Shown here piece after piece: positions 36,571 to 48,399 of a stretch of DNA of 64,000 nucleotides. The notes below the pieces were generated by a model that searched no databases, was not told where the DNA came from, and worked only from the letters and a program-made list of their open reading frames with translations. How positions within the stretch are numbered: position 1 is the stretch's first letter; every line of letters begins with the position of its first letter. The stretch is from the NCBI RefSeq assembly GCF_040802235.1, contig NC_133165.1, positions 44,405,629 through 44,469,628 of the forward strand. The letters are read 5' to 3'. This DNA comes from Manis javanica. Lineage: Eukaryota > Chordata > Mammalia > Pholidota > Manidae. A program made the position numbers and the translations under genes.

Positions 36571-39500
36571 AGCTGTTGTATTAATTAAAGAATATGCAGA
36601 TAATGAGTGAGGAGGCACAAGCCACCCACGTTGGCAGGTAGCTCCCTTAGCATCCAGGGTCATTTTGATTGAAGACAGTTTCAGTATATTCACACAAAGG
36701 AAGTAAAGTCACAAAATTTGTTACTTAAAGGTCCCATAAATGGAGGGAGATGGCACAGTGACTTGGGGGAAGGGCAGTTCTCTGTCCCTGGTCATGAATG
36801 AGCAGGAGATACAGAGTAGGGTAGCATATATCACATGTAAGGTGGTTGGGGATGAGGTCTAATTTTTCAAGTGCTCGACTCTTAAGTGGTTATTTTAAGA
36901 AGTACCCAGGAAAACCAAAGTTGGAACTTGGAATGGGAATACCAAGCTCACTCTTCATCTAAGTGTCTAGATTCTACACATTAGCATACAGGGTTGTCAC
37001 ACAGTAAAATGCCACAGTGATAACTTAAAATAGCTGTTTTCTCACCACACACTCTAACCTGCCAACAGCAGGCAAAACTGACTCTGGAGTCGAGAGAGAA
37101 TCCTCAGTCAAAGCAAACATGTGTTGGCAGTTAGAAATCAGGTGATGTGCACTGAGGTCAGTAAGGATGAGGGGTTTAGAGCAGGGGACCAACAACCCAG
37201 GCTGACCCACTCAGCCCGATTAAGGCATTTCTCACTTACAGGCCTTTTTGAAGCTGACATCCAAAACACTTTCCCTATATCAGCTCAACAAGTTCTCCTG
37301 ACAGGTAAACAACTCCCAGAATCAATTTACTGAAGGAGTTTTCTTGAATCTGTCCAAGAATAATCTTACCCATACTTTCATATCTTTGTTGGCCCAAAAA
37401 TTAACACCACTTTTGCCTTCCACACAATGACAAGGCTGCTTTGGGACCTTGAGTGGACACCGACTCTCTTAGAGGGGCATGCACAGTGCAATAGGGGCGT
37501 CAAGGATATAGGATGAGTGTCTTGAATTACCCACCCACCCCCACAAGGTCTACACACACCCTCCCACCTTCCAACATCTCCCTCCAGGCTTGCTGGTTCT
37601 GCACTTTCTCAAAGAGAAGACAATGTAGCTGATACCCCTTAGTTACTGCATTGTCATTATTATCTGATGACAGAAACTTCTTAAAAATATGAACCTTCCA
37701 ATAAAAGCAAATAGCTGATAACAGACTGTTACCTTATTAATTTACTGGGTAAGCTTTCAAGAGGATTTGCGTTTTGAAAAAGCTAACTAAAGTGTAATCT
37801 TCTCCAAGGAAGGGCCTGATTCTTTAGCATCCCCAGGACTTGGTGCAAGTGAGAGGCAGTCAGGAGATATTTCTGAACAGGACTGTAGATCCTAATTGGC
37901 CCATTATGTTCAGTCCTTTTCTGGCCTTCAACTAATTATCCATGTTCACTAAAAGGTCATCAACCCCAGAGGACTTGGCAGGGAGAGTCATTATAATATA
38001 ATGTATGGAAAACGTGAAAAAGGCACTCACTGATGGTGGAGTAAAGAATTGCACCAAGACCATGTAAAGTAGTTGAGCCAGAATTTCAAGATCATGTGGT
38101 TGGGGGTAAGAGATTTAATAATTCCCTACTTCCCCACTTTGAGGATTCCCAAGACTTGGTAGGACCTCATCTGGACACCAACCTTCACATATCTCTGTCA
38201 AGGACTGGAGAACCCTTTCTCTTTATACTTAGTGTAGTAAAGTCTCACTGCTGTGAGGTTTTCATTTTCACCAAGCTTCTGATCCAGACTTCTAAACAAC
38301 AACCAGGGCTATCCTGATTCTGCCAACTTACTGCATGAGCAAGGGTCTGCTACAGCACTAGATTATTTCATTCATTTTGCAAGTATTAAGCACTTACCAT
38401 ATGTCAGACACTGTTATAGATACTTTCCTATCTTTTCCACCATTTAAAAAATGTTCTGCATACAGAAGAGTGCATAAAATCTTATGTGTACATTTTAATA
38501 ATTGAAAGGCAATATCCTTTTAGTCACTACCTGAGCAAGAAGTGTTGTACCCCAGAGCACCCTCCTCACAACCTTTTCCTCTCTTCTAAGGCTATAAGCA
38601 CTATGCTGATATTTGTGATAATTTCTTGTTTGTCTTCAGTTTCTCATTCATATACGGATTTCTAAATATGTGATTTTACCTAATTTTGAATCTTAGTGAA
38701 ATGGAATTGGACTGTATGTATTCTGTCCTTTCTTTTATCCTATGTATTTCCAAGGCTTATCCCTGTAGTTGCACATAGTTGTAGCTGTTCATTTTTGTTG
38801 TTGTATAGTATTCCCATGTTTTAAATACCATTAATTTACATAGGTATCTGTTAACTGTTGATGAACAGATTGTTTTCAGTTCTTGGCTCTAAGAACAGTG
38901 CTTCTAGGACCATTTGGTACTCATATAAAGGTACATGAGTTTCTACTGAAACTTCTGAGTCTTCACTTTTGTTTAACTCTGTAAGAATTACTGCTTTTCA
39001 GAACTACCAGGACTCTCCTCAATCATGCAGTTGGACTGTTCCAAATTTTACAAGGGTTAACTGAGGCCAATGGGCAGCCGTGAGTGGCCCAAGGTCACTC
39101 AGGCAACTGGTAGCAGAACTCAGACCATAATAAAGGTCTTTTCCAGATGTATCCACTTTCAGGTGCCTGGGCAGATATGTGCCTCCCAAAGCTGAGGGGA
39201 CTTGGCAGAGGCAGTATTAGGATGAGTGAGTCACTAGCTTCTACTGTGAAATTTAAGTGGGCATGAAGGTATTGGCAATCAAGATAAATAATATTTGAAT
39301 GCATATTTTTAAGTCAGCAGAGAGCCTGTGCCAGCCACCTGTTTTTGTAAATAAGTTTTATTTGGAACCAGGGCCATGATTAGGATGAAGCAAGTGAGAT
39401 AGGGCTGTAAAAGTATAGACTCATATCCTTTCTTTGTTTAAACTTGTGGTGTTTTGTTTACCATGGATTTTTCATATTAATTATCATTTTTGATATGTTG

Positions 39501-39847
39501 TGTTAAAATGTATATCTTGATTACTAAGTTTTTGGGTACCCCTTAAATTCTGTGCCAAAGGCCTCACCCTAATCCCAGCCTTGAGACCCAGCTCTCCTCT
39601 TCAACCTGGCCCCCCTAGATCTCCAAGGCTTTCCAGCACAGCTCCACCCCATTGCCTCCTGCCCCTAGGGGTCATGGTCATCCTGCCCTGGGCTTGGTGC
39701 TCCCTGCAGGAAGCATTCCCTGGCAGGGTTATTCAGGGGGGTGGGCAGGAGCACGCTCGGGGTCAGGGATGGGGGTGCCAGCATGCGCAGCCCATACCCA
39801 CAGGGTGGGCAAGCAGAGAAGGTGGGCCATACCTAGCTGGGTGCCCT
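36571..39847. other. Intergenic region left of ERV1
   Basis: No gene recognised. An old LINE-1 fragment lies at about 38440-38960 ('tgttgttgtatagtattccc', 'tgttgatgaacagattgttt'). A MIR fragment lies near 39050-39130 ('ggcccaaggtcactcaggca'). The last 300 bases (39550-39847) are GC-rich and look unique; they continue beyond ERV1 at 57691. Confidence 0.5.
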
Positions 39848-40287
39848 TGTGAGAAACACACTCACTGGTCCATATTCAATAAGTGGACACGGAGATCAAG
39901 AGAACAACAGAGCTAGGCTTTAATGACGGTCTTGCAAGATTGGGTGTCTGGTGGGCAGACACACCTGGGGAGTTTGGCGCCAATAATTTATTTCCTAGTG
40001 CGTAAGTCCCTCCCCTGGTTCCTCATTGGCTGAGTACTACAGGGTTCACATTCTTCCCCGGACATCGCCTAAGCCAGTTATATCTTTCCTTTACATTTGT
40101 CTTAATCTTATTGGTAGGTTTTAAAAAAACTCAAACAGGTATTGCCAGGCACTTATCAATTCCCCCACCCCCACTCTCAGCCCGAGCAGCTTCAACTACG
40201 TGGCCCTTTATAAATACCTTACTGTTAAAATGTTTAAACATCCTAGTGGGAATAAATCACATTTATGTTTTATACTCTTTCCTAACA
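39848..40287 (-). repeat. ERV1 3' LTR
   Basis: 440 bases with TG...CA ends, homologous along its length to 50011-50408 plus 57652-57690. On the - strand it has a TATAAAG box near 40205-40211 and an ATTAAAG poly(A) hexamer near 39913-39920. A purine tract, AAAAAGGGGGGAAC, lies just outside it at 40288-40301. Confidence 0.85.
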
Positions 40288-40561
40288 GTTCCCCCCTTTT
40301 TATTTAAGAATTTCTGATTTTATTCCCAGGAATGTATTTTAATTTACACTTGGTCCTTTCTCAAATTTCTCTAATAGCATTTTACTCTCTTCCTTGTAGT
40401 TCAATTTTTCTTCTAATAATATTAAGATTATTTTTGGTGTAGGTCATAGGTATTTGTTTGTGTATGGCTGCCTTTGTAACCTTTGCATCAAGCCTCTCAC
40501 ACAAGGGATGATACAGCATCCTACAGCAGTTAAAAGTCCTGCAATTATAACAAGGGATGTT
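40288..40561 (-). pseudogene. ERV1 env, TM anchor and tail fragment
   Basis: The - strand encodes a hydrophobic anchor with the stretch LVIIAGLLTAVGCCIIPCV, followed by RGLMQRL and a short tail before the purine tract. This is the membrane anchor and cytoplasmic tail of a gammaretroviral-type Env transmembrane subunit. It is separated from the rest of env by the LINE-1 at 40577. Confidence 0.65.
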
Positions 40562-40576
40562 AAAACAGAGGCAACC
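40562..40576. repeat. LINE-1 target-site duplication, left
   Basis: AAAACAGAGGCAACC, identical to 43641-43655 on the other side of LINE-1 copy B. Confidence 0.9.
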
Positions 40577-43500
40577 AGGAGGGAGAACCAAGATGGTGGT
40601 GTGAGTAGAACAGCAGCAATCTCCTCCCAAAACCATACATATTTTTGAAAATACAACAAATACAACTGTTCCTAAAAGAGACACCAGAAGACACAGGAAA
40701 ACAGCCAGGCTACATCTACACCTGCGAGAACCCAGCACCTCATGAAGGGGGTAAGATACAAGCTGCAGCCTGCTGGGACCCGAGTGCCCCTCACCCCAGC
40801 TCCCAGCAGGAGGACAGGAGTCAGAACGTGAAGGGAGGGAGCCCAGGATTGCTAAACACCCAGCCCTAGGCATCTGCACCAGATCACAGACACACAGTGC
40901 ATGCATGGGGTGCTGGAAACTAGGGAAACAGGAGAGTAAGACCTGTGAGCGGGTCCCTGCAGCCAGCTCACCCAGGACAAAGAAAAGCAAGTTCTTTTTA
41001 AAAGTCTTAAAGGGACAGGGATACCACAACTGGATGGAAGCATCCTGGGACACTTACCCCAGCAGCTGGGAATCCCAGGGAACTCCGGGTGCCCTAACCC
41101 CCTAGGAGGCAGCACAGCTTGGAGGCCCTTCAAGGCAATAAACAGCCCCCTGCCCATTCCCCCTATGATGCGGCTCCACCATATTAGAGAAGCAGCCTGA
41201 GGCTGGCCATGCCCACAGCAACCGCGGAGCTCCACAACAGCCAGGCAAGAATTAGAAACCCTGTCTGCCAAAGCTAGCCAGCACAAGCTGCTAGGGGTCG
41301 CTGTTCTCCGAGGAGAGGAAGGCCACAAACCAGCAAGAAGGGACTTTCTCTTACCCAACACACCACTAGCTCCCAACAAATACCTCTATCACCATGAAAA
41401 GGCAGAAGAATTTGATACAGACCAAGATCACAGAGGCAAACCCTGAGAAGGAGATAGACCTAACCAATCTCCCTGAAAAAGAATTAAAAATAAAGCTCAT
41501 AACCATGCTGATGGAGCTGCAGAGAAATATGCAAGAGCTAAGGGATGATGTCTGGAAGGAGATTACAGAAATGAAACAATCTCTGGAAGGATTTATAAGC
41601 AGAATGGATAAGATGCAAGAGGCCATTGATGGAATAGAAACCAGAGAACAGTAACGCATAGAAGCTGACACAGAGAGAGACAAAATGATCTCCAGGAATG
41701 AAACAATATTAAGAGAACTGTGTGACCAATCCAAAGGGAACAATATCCACATTATAGGGGTACCAGAAGAAGAAGAGAGAGAAAAAGGGATAGAAAGTGT
41801 GTTTGAAGAAATAATTGCTGAAAACTTCCCCAAACTGGGGAAGGAAATAATCAATCAGACCAATGAAGAACACAAAACCCCCAACAGAAGGGACCCAAGG
41901 AGGACAACAACAAGACATATAATAATTAAAATGACAAAGATCAAGGACAAGGACAGAGTTTTAAAGGCAGCTACAGAGGGGAAAAAAGTCACCTACAAAG
42001 GAAAACCCATCAGGCTATCAACAGACTTCTCAACAGAAACCTTACAGGGCAGAAGAGAATGGCATAATGTATTTAATGCAATGAAACAGAAGGGCCTTGA
42101 ACCAAGAATACTGTAACCAACACGATTATCATTTAAATATGAAGGAGGGATTAAACAATTCCCAGACAAGCAAAAGTTGAGGTAATTTGCCTCCCACAGA
42201 CCATCTCTACAGGGTATTTGAGAGGGACTGCTCTAGATGGGAACACTCCTAAGGCTAAACAGATGTCACCAGAGAAAATAAAATCACAACAAAGAAAGGA
42301 GACCAACCAAATACTAACTAAAGTCAAAAAATAAAATCAACTACCCACAAAAGCAGTTAAAGGAAACACAAAAGAGCACAGAATAAAACAACCAACATAT
42401 AAAGAGCGGAGGAGGAGGAATAAGGGAGAAAAATAAAGAATCACCAGACAGTGTTTAAAATAGCTCAATAAGAGAGTTCAGTTAGTAAGATACTAAAAAA
42501 TATAACCTTGAACCTTTAGTAATGACAAATCTAAAGCCTACAATGGCAATATGTACATATCTTTCAGTAATCACCCTAAATGTAAACGGACTGAATGCAC
42601 CAATCAAAAGACACAGAGTAACAGAATGAATGAAAAAAGCAAGATCCATCTCTATGCAGCTTACAAGAGACTCACCTCAAACCCAAAGACATACATAGAC
42701 TAAAAGCCAAGGGATGGAAAAAGATGTTTCATGCAAACAACAGGGAGGAAAAAGCAGGTGTTGCAGTAGTATCAGACAAAATAAACCTCAAAACAAAGAA
42801 AGTAACACAAGATAAAGAAGGACATTACATAATAATAAAGGGCTCAGTCCAACAAGAGGATATAACTATTATAAATATATATGCACCCAACACAGGAGCA
42901 CCAACATATGTGAAACAAATACTAACAGAACTAAAGGAGGAAAGAGAATGCAATACATTCATTTTAGGAGACTTCAACACGCCACTCACTCCAAAGGATA
43001 GATCCACCGGACAGAAAATAAGTAAGGACACAGCGGCACTGAACAACGCACTAGAGCAGATGGACCTAATAGACATCTATAGAACTCTACATCCAAAAGC
43101 CACTATTTACAATAGCCAAGAAATGGAAGCAACCTAAGTGTCCATCAGTAGATGAATGGATAAAGAAGATGTGATACATATACACAATGAAATATTATTC
43201 AGCCATAAGAAAACAATTCCTACCATTTGCAACAACATGGGTAGAGCTAGAGGGTATAATTAAGCAAGGTGGAGAAAGACAAACACAAAATGATTTCACT
43301 CATATATGGAGTATAGGAACAAAGAAAGACTGAAGGAACAAAACAGCAGCAGAATCACAGAACCTAAGAACTAACAGATACCAAAGGGAAAGGGACTGCA
43401 GAGAATGGAAGGGAAAGGAGGGATAAGGGTGGGGGAAAGGAAAGGAGGTATTACGATTAGCATGTATAATGTGGGTGTGGCATAGGGAGGGCTGGGCAAC

Positions 43501-43640
43501 AGAGAAGACAAGTAGTGATTCTACAACATCTTACTACACTGATGGACAGTACTGTAATGGGGTTTGTGGTGGGGACTTGGTGAAGGGGGAACCCTAGTAA
43601 ACACAATGTTCTTCATGTAATTGTAGATTAATGACAAAAA
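40577..43640 (+). mobile_element. LINE-1 copy B, near full ends with internal ORF2 deletion
   Basis: Starts at the LINE-1 5' end ('gggagaaccaagatggtggt') and ends in a poly(A) run, between perfect 15-base duplications. It has a 5'UTR of about 0.8 kb, ORF1 at 41394-42116, and the ORF2 endonuclease part from about 42540 with INIYAPNTGAPTYVKQI and LGDFNTPLTPKDRS. At about 43100 the sequence jumps from HPKA straight to the ORF2 C-terminal text ('tatttacaatagccaagaaa'), so reverse transcriptase is missing. The 3'UTR follows. It lies in the env region of ERV1 and is younger than it. It cannot move by itself. Confidence 0.9.
41394..42116 (+). pseudogene. LINE-1 ORF1 (ORF1p-like) with one stop
   Basis: About 240 codons in one frame encode the RNA-binding ORF1 protein of LINE-1. 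A coiled-coil region (LMELQRNMQELRDDVWKEIT) comes first, then an RRM-like region, then a C-terminal domain with RHIIIKMTKIKDKDRVLKAA and TDFSTETLQGRREW. A single TAA at 41652-41654 interrupts it between TREQ and RIEAD. The frame is otherwise unbroken, which fits a fairly recent insertion. Confidence 0.85.
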
Positions 43641-43655
43641 AAAACAGAGGCAACC
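43641..43655. repeat. LINE-1 target-site duplication, right
   Basis: AAAACAGAGGCAACC follows the poly(A) tract of LINE-1 copy B and matches 40562-40576 exactly. Confidence 0.9.
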
Positions 43656-44990
43656 ATACCTTTCTACTTTCTAAACCATCTTTCCAACCAGTCTGTAAAA
43701 GCATCACTGATTCCAGAGTTTTCAGCTAATTCATTAGCTAAAGTGGTGCCTTGTAATGATCTGCAACTTCTATGAAAATTTCTTTCATTGGGTATGGAGA
43801 GAAATTGCAGGGTAAATGGAATGGCCAATTAGGCTAAAGCACAAGTCCTAGTCCAGGTGGGTGGCAATGAGTAGCACAGGTGCCCCTTTGCATAGTACCA
43901 CCAAACATCCACTCAGGGGATGCGTAATTTCGAGAAGTTGCCCTCTTTAGAGACTTTTAGAACATGGGTACAAGTCAGTATGTTCCCCACAGGAGTTGTG
44001 AAACCTTCCCCTTGCCTAGAGAGGCATGAGGAGTGATTCATCTTCTCTATGGAAAAAGAGGGGATTGCCCACGGGTCTGACTTCTTTAGTGCAATCTGCT
44101 TGAGTAAAGATAAGCCCTTGCAAGTCTCATTTCCCCAAGCGTCCTTGTCCTGGTACAGGGCCAACATGTACTTCATCCCAGTGGGGTCTGTGTCCCAGCA
44201 GAGAGGAAACGGGACCACCTGCACCTGTGGCTGTCCATCAGCACATGTGTACAATCGCTTTTATTCAAAGTGAGTACTGAAAATTTAACCCACTCTACTC
44301 AGGCATTGGTGTCTCCATAACCTATCTCTATTTCAAGAGTCTGTTTTAGATCTTTTATCTCTGTTACAGTAACTAGTCTAGGGTCATTATGGGTGAGCTC
44401 TGGCTTGTTATTTCCCTCAGGATTGGGGGTGGCTGCTATGGGTGAAGTCTTGCCTTCAATTAAATTAAGACCAAACCTTCCCACAGGATCTACTCTAATG
44501 ACAGCTGCACTGAGTCTGTAAACGTGAGGGAATTACAGGGTCTGAGTCTAAGTCTTGAGGTTTATGTACAGTTAATAAAAGGGGTTTATACTGTCTGTCC
44601 TGGCAATTACCAGTAGGAATTCCTTTAGCTAAGTGGAGCTTTCTTTTTAAAGATTTTTCTGCTGCATGAGGGGCTATCCACCCTTGAAACTGGGTAGTCC
44701 ACCAAACACTGCTCTACCTTGAACATGGGGGCCTACTTGCTTTTTTATTCTATTAAGATTTGTCCATTCAGGACAAAGATACTTATTATCTCCAGAAAGC
44801 TGTCTTTGGTTATTTAGGTCACCACAAGAGAGAACCTGACAAGCATCAAACCTAATGGTTTGGAAGCTTGATGTTTTAGTAATATTGATTATCAGTTTGA
44901 CAGGATAACCAGGAGTTCCTTCCCATTCTAGGGCTCCCTGTGACTTTCCCATGAAGTACAGTTAGAAGGATAAAAGTTAACATTTTAGGT
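43656..44990 (-). pseudogene. ERV1 env, surface-subunit fragments
   Basis: Read on the - strand, fragments of a gammaretroviral surface glycoprotein appear in order: MGKSQGALEWEGTPGYPV, CGDLNNQRQLSGDNKYLC and WTNLNR near 44740-44950, PRLVTVTEIKDLKQTLEIE-type text at 44299-44484, and a segment ending in YMLALYQDKDAWGNETC near 44090-44254. Frames change between them, so the gene is broken. The continuation into TM is interrupted by LINE-1 copy B. Confidence 0.65.
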
Positions 44991-45018
44991 TCTTTTTCGT
45001 TTCAGCCTTAAGGGTTGG

Positions 45019-46700
45019 TTAGCCACCTGGAACACCTGCCAATTCTGTTTTGCCCCCAGATTCCCCAGTCAGTTTCTTTACTCTGGTGTAATGAGTCCAA
45101 CCCTTTTCAGGCATCCTCACTGCGGTCTCCATGATCAGGAGCACTTGGGCGGGGCCTTCCCAGCTGGGCTGGAGTCCATCTTCTTTCCAGGATTTTACTA
45201 ACACCAGGTCTCTAGGCTGGAAGCAGTGAGTGAAGAACTCAAGTGGGGGAGTCTGGGTGAGGAGTCCTTTCAGCTTGAGGGAAGATAAGTTAGAAGACAT
45301 GGCCAGCACACATTCCCTTAAAAATTGATCTTTTGTTTCCATAGTGGGCAACTTTGTTGCCCTTCCCAGATATCCAGATATGGTAGCTCACATAATAATC
45401 ATTATTCCCTGTAGTACTTTTGAAGTAAAATGATTCCAGTGATCTGAATCAACATTTTCTATTAACCCAAACCTAGGAATAACTTGCTCTAAAAGTACCT
45501 TTATCACTGATCCTGCCATTGCAGTTGTTAATGGGTAGGCCTCCACCCATCCTGTGAGATGGCCAACAATCACTACTAAATATTTACGCTTTCCCACTTT
45601 CAGCATTTCAGTAAAGTCAATGTGAATACTTTGGAATTTGGAGGTCTTATTCCTGGAAGTCTCCCTCCAGATACTGGCTTTCACATACACTTCTTGGTAA
45701 TTCTTTGGCACATTATGCAGCTCCTACAAACCTGTTTAGCAACAGTTTAAATGCTAATACACCCATAAACCTTTAGATAAGCATCACACATCGCCCAAGG
45801 ACCCCAATGGCTCCCTCTATGTAACATGTTCATCAGCTCTCTCATAATAGGCTGGCTGATCATTTCTCTCCCATCTGGTAAAGTCTACCCCCCTTTCTCA
45901 TCTCGAGATGCCCCCACCTCCTGTAGCTTCTTAATCTCCTTCTCAGAAAACTTAGGGATCTATGAAATTTTAGGGATATTTGGAGTGAGGTTCAAAAATC
46001 TAATTTCATCTTCAGATTTCATCTTTAGCAGCTACGTCAGCAATCCTATTACCCATTGCTTCATAAGAACTTCCTTTCTGGTGACCATTCACATGCATTA
46101 TAGAAATCTCAGCTGGAAGTACAAGATTCTCCAGAACCTCCTTAATTAATTCCCCATGAATGAATTCCTTTCCTTTACTGTTTATGAGGCCTCTTTCTGT
46201 CCAAATTTTTCCAAAGGTATGGACTACTCCAAGTCTGACATTCTATGAGGTCTATGTAACTTTGGATCAATTCTGATTGGCCTTCAGCTTCCTCTGCACA
46301 TAAGCAGCTGGTTGGATTGAGACAGGTGTTTGTGGTTAAGACCAGGTCATCTTTTTCAAGTAAACTTGCTTCATATTTTAAAATTTGAGAATCTATTAGC
46401 CAGTGCCCAGCCCACTGATTAAGTAAGCATGACCTGAACCTGATGAGGAATACGACTGTGAGGGTTCCTCCAAGTTAACTTCCTGCTCTCTTCAACCAGT
46501 AAGGCCATTGCTGCAATGGCCTGAACACATTCAGTCCATCCTCAAGAGACAGGGTCCAATAGTTTAGATATAAAGGCCACTGGTTGTTTCTTTCCTCCCC
46601 AGGCTTGGGTCCAAACCACTACAGGGAACCTTGTTCAACAGTAACAAACCAGTGAAATGGCTTCTCTAATGATGGGGGTGCCAGGACTGGGGCGGTGTCT
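45019..46700 (-). pseudogene. ERV1 pol, RNase H and integrase remnants
   Basis: On the - strand the order is RNase H/connection text (HWLIDSQILKYEASLLEKDD near 46360-46420), integrase core (HIDFTEMLKVGKRKYLVVIV and GWVEAYPLTTA at 45388-45711) and integrase C-terminus (RDLVLVKSWKEDGLQPSWEG at 45019-45351). Frameshifts and stops separate them. Reverse transcriptase and protease are absent: capsid-like sequence joins RNase H-side sequence directly near 46700. Confidence 0.75.
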
Positions 46701-46720
46701 AAAGATTGCTTTAAATTCCT

Positions 46721-47288
46721 CTAGAATTTGCAGTTCCCCTGGGTCCACTGGAGAGGATCTTGCTCTTCCTCTGGCAATTTGAAATATAAGCTTCTAGCCT
46801 CTCTTCTAACAAACACTTTTTGTGCTTCTCTCAGTAATTCCTCTATAGGTTTCTCATTCCATCCATCTAAATTATGTAATTTCTTAGATATGTCTGGCCA
46901 ACTTTTGGTTACATAATTGACTTTTAAAGATCTTGTCCTACCTGAGCTTCTGGGCGAAGTCCTGAATACTTTCTCATCTGGTCCCTGAGTCTCTGTGAAA
47001 ATGGAGTTGGGGTCTCTTTCTTTTCTGTTGGACTTCAAACACCTTAGAAACATTTTGAGATCTTGGGGCTGATTCTCCAATTCCCTTTATAATTAGCCCT
47101 CGAAGATCCTGCATTTTAGTTCTATCTCCAGGATTATTATTATCCCATCTAGGATCTACATTTGGGAACTTTTGTTCCACTGCCTGGACACCCTGGCCCA
47201 GTGGGTGTTTTTGTTCCCAAATGGACACAGCAGCTCTCCTGATCACCCCCCTCACACTACCAGGGAATAGGATATTCATGATGGACAT
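46721..47288 (-). pseudogene. ERV1 gag, capsid fragment
   Basis: Two overlapping - strand frames carry gammaretroviral capsid text: RFPNVDPRWDNNNPG-like wording (here FPNVDPRWDNNNPGDRTKMQ) and EKPIEELLREAQKVFVRREA. The frame shifts near 46975-47080. Matrix and nucleocapsid were not recognised. Confidence 0.7.
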
Positions 47289-47572
47289 GTGTTCAACCTA
47301 AGTATATATATTAGGTCCCAGGAATTGATCTAGTTGGTTCACTAGGCCAAGGAGATCCTCTAACAATGCTTACAATTTCTCACCTCAGTCCCCATGAGGG
47401 GAGCATTAACAAATTTCCCCTTGTCCTAGTGGGACCTCTTTCAAATGAAAACATCTTGGGATTCCTGGTGGACTCCCCAGAAGGCAAGGGGAAACTTTAA
47501 GTCTGTAAAGGAGGGCAGAGGGCATCAAGAGTCAGGAAAAAGGTCTAATAACATTTAACCTAACTGCCTAAA

Positions 47573-48009
47573 GCATGGGCCACCCAGTTTTAAATAAACA
47601 ACCCGAGGCTAAGCTTAGAAATGCGCCTGCTTTAAGTTAGATAACTAGAAGTGGGCAACAGCCTGGGGGCGTGATCTGTGATAAGTCACATAGACATGCT
47701 TGGGTAAGCAAGAGATAACAATTGAAGCGGTCAGGCAACTGGAGTGTTCCCTAAAAGGTTACAATATAGAATATGTTCTAAAATTATTGGTTGTAGAAAT
47801 GCGCGGGCTTCGGTGTAACGGCTGTGAAAATCCTATATAAGCAATACCTAAAGTTGCCTGGGGGTTGGCAGCTCGGACTCGGCCTGCGTGTCAGGGGAGG
47901 TGCTGTCGACCCCAGCTTGCTGGCTGAATAAAGACTTTGCCTGTACTTACATCTCCATGCCTGTGTGCTTTGTTCTCTTGGGAAAACCCTGAGTTCCTGG
48001 ACCCTAACA
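47573..48009 (+). repeat. Solo LTR, + orientation, in the ERV1 leader
   Basis: Promoter-like layout on the + strand: TATATAA at 47834-47840, AATAAA at 47927-47932, and an end at CCCTAACA near 48009. The left edge is approximate. It is unrelated by eye to the ERV1 or ERV2 LTRs. No matching internal retroviral sequence follows, so it is a solo LTR. Confidence 0.6.
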
Positions 48010-48046
48010 AAGTCCTTCTTACATTAAGTCCAGGGAGAGGAAATCC

Positions 48047-48378
48047 TGGGGCAAAATACCTCTAAAAACTGAAATCAGTCAAAGGGAGAAATAAAGTTTA
48101 AAATCTATTCATTGCTCACAAGCTGCAGTCTGAGGCCATTTCTCTTTCAGGCTCTAGCATCAGCCAAAAACTGGCTCTTCCCCTCACCTCTCAGATATGG
48201 AATAGCCCTCTGTTGCCCAGGTAATTACCCATTAATATGGAGATAAACTTCTCTCCACCCCTGAGGAAAGATGCAAATGAACTAAAGCCATACTTCTTTC
48301 CACCTCTGAATGCCTGTTGATATGCAGACGTACTAAAGCCAGGTGAGATATTCTGGAAATATTACAATTTTACCCACA
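48047..48378 (-). repeat. Solo LTR, family shared with 58416-58744, - orientation
   Basis: Its reverse complement aligns along its length with 58416-58744. Shared phrases include GGTAAAATTGTAA, TTCCAGAATATCTC, GGTGGAGAGAAG and TTTTAAACTTTATTTCTCCC. TG...CA ends are plausible, but the similarity runs slightly past the CA end, so boundaries are approximate. Confidence 0.6.
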
Positions 48379-48399
48379 GGGAGGGGGACAAGAAAGTGG

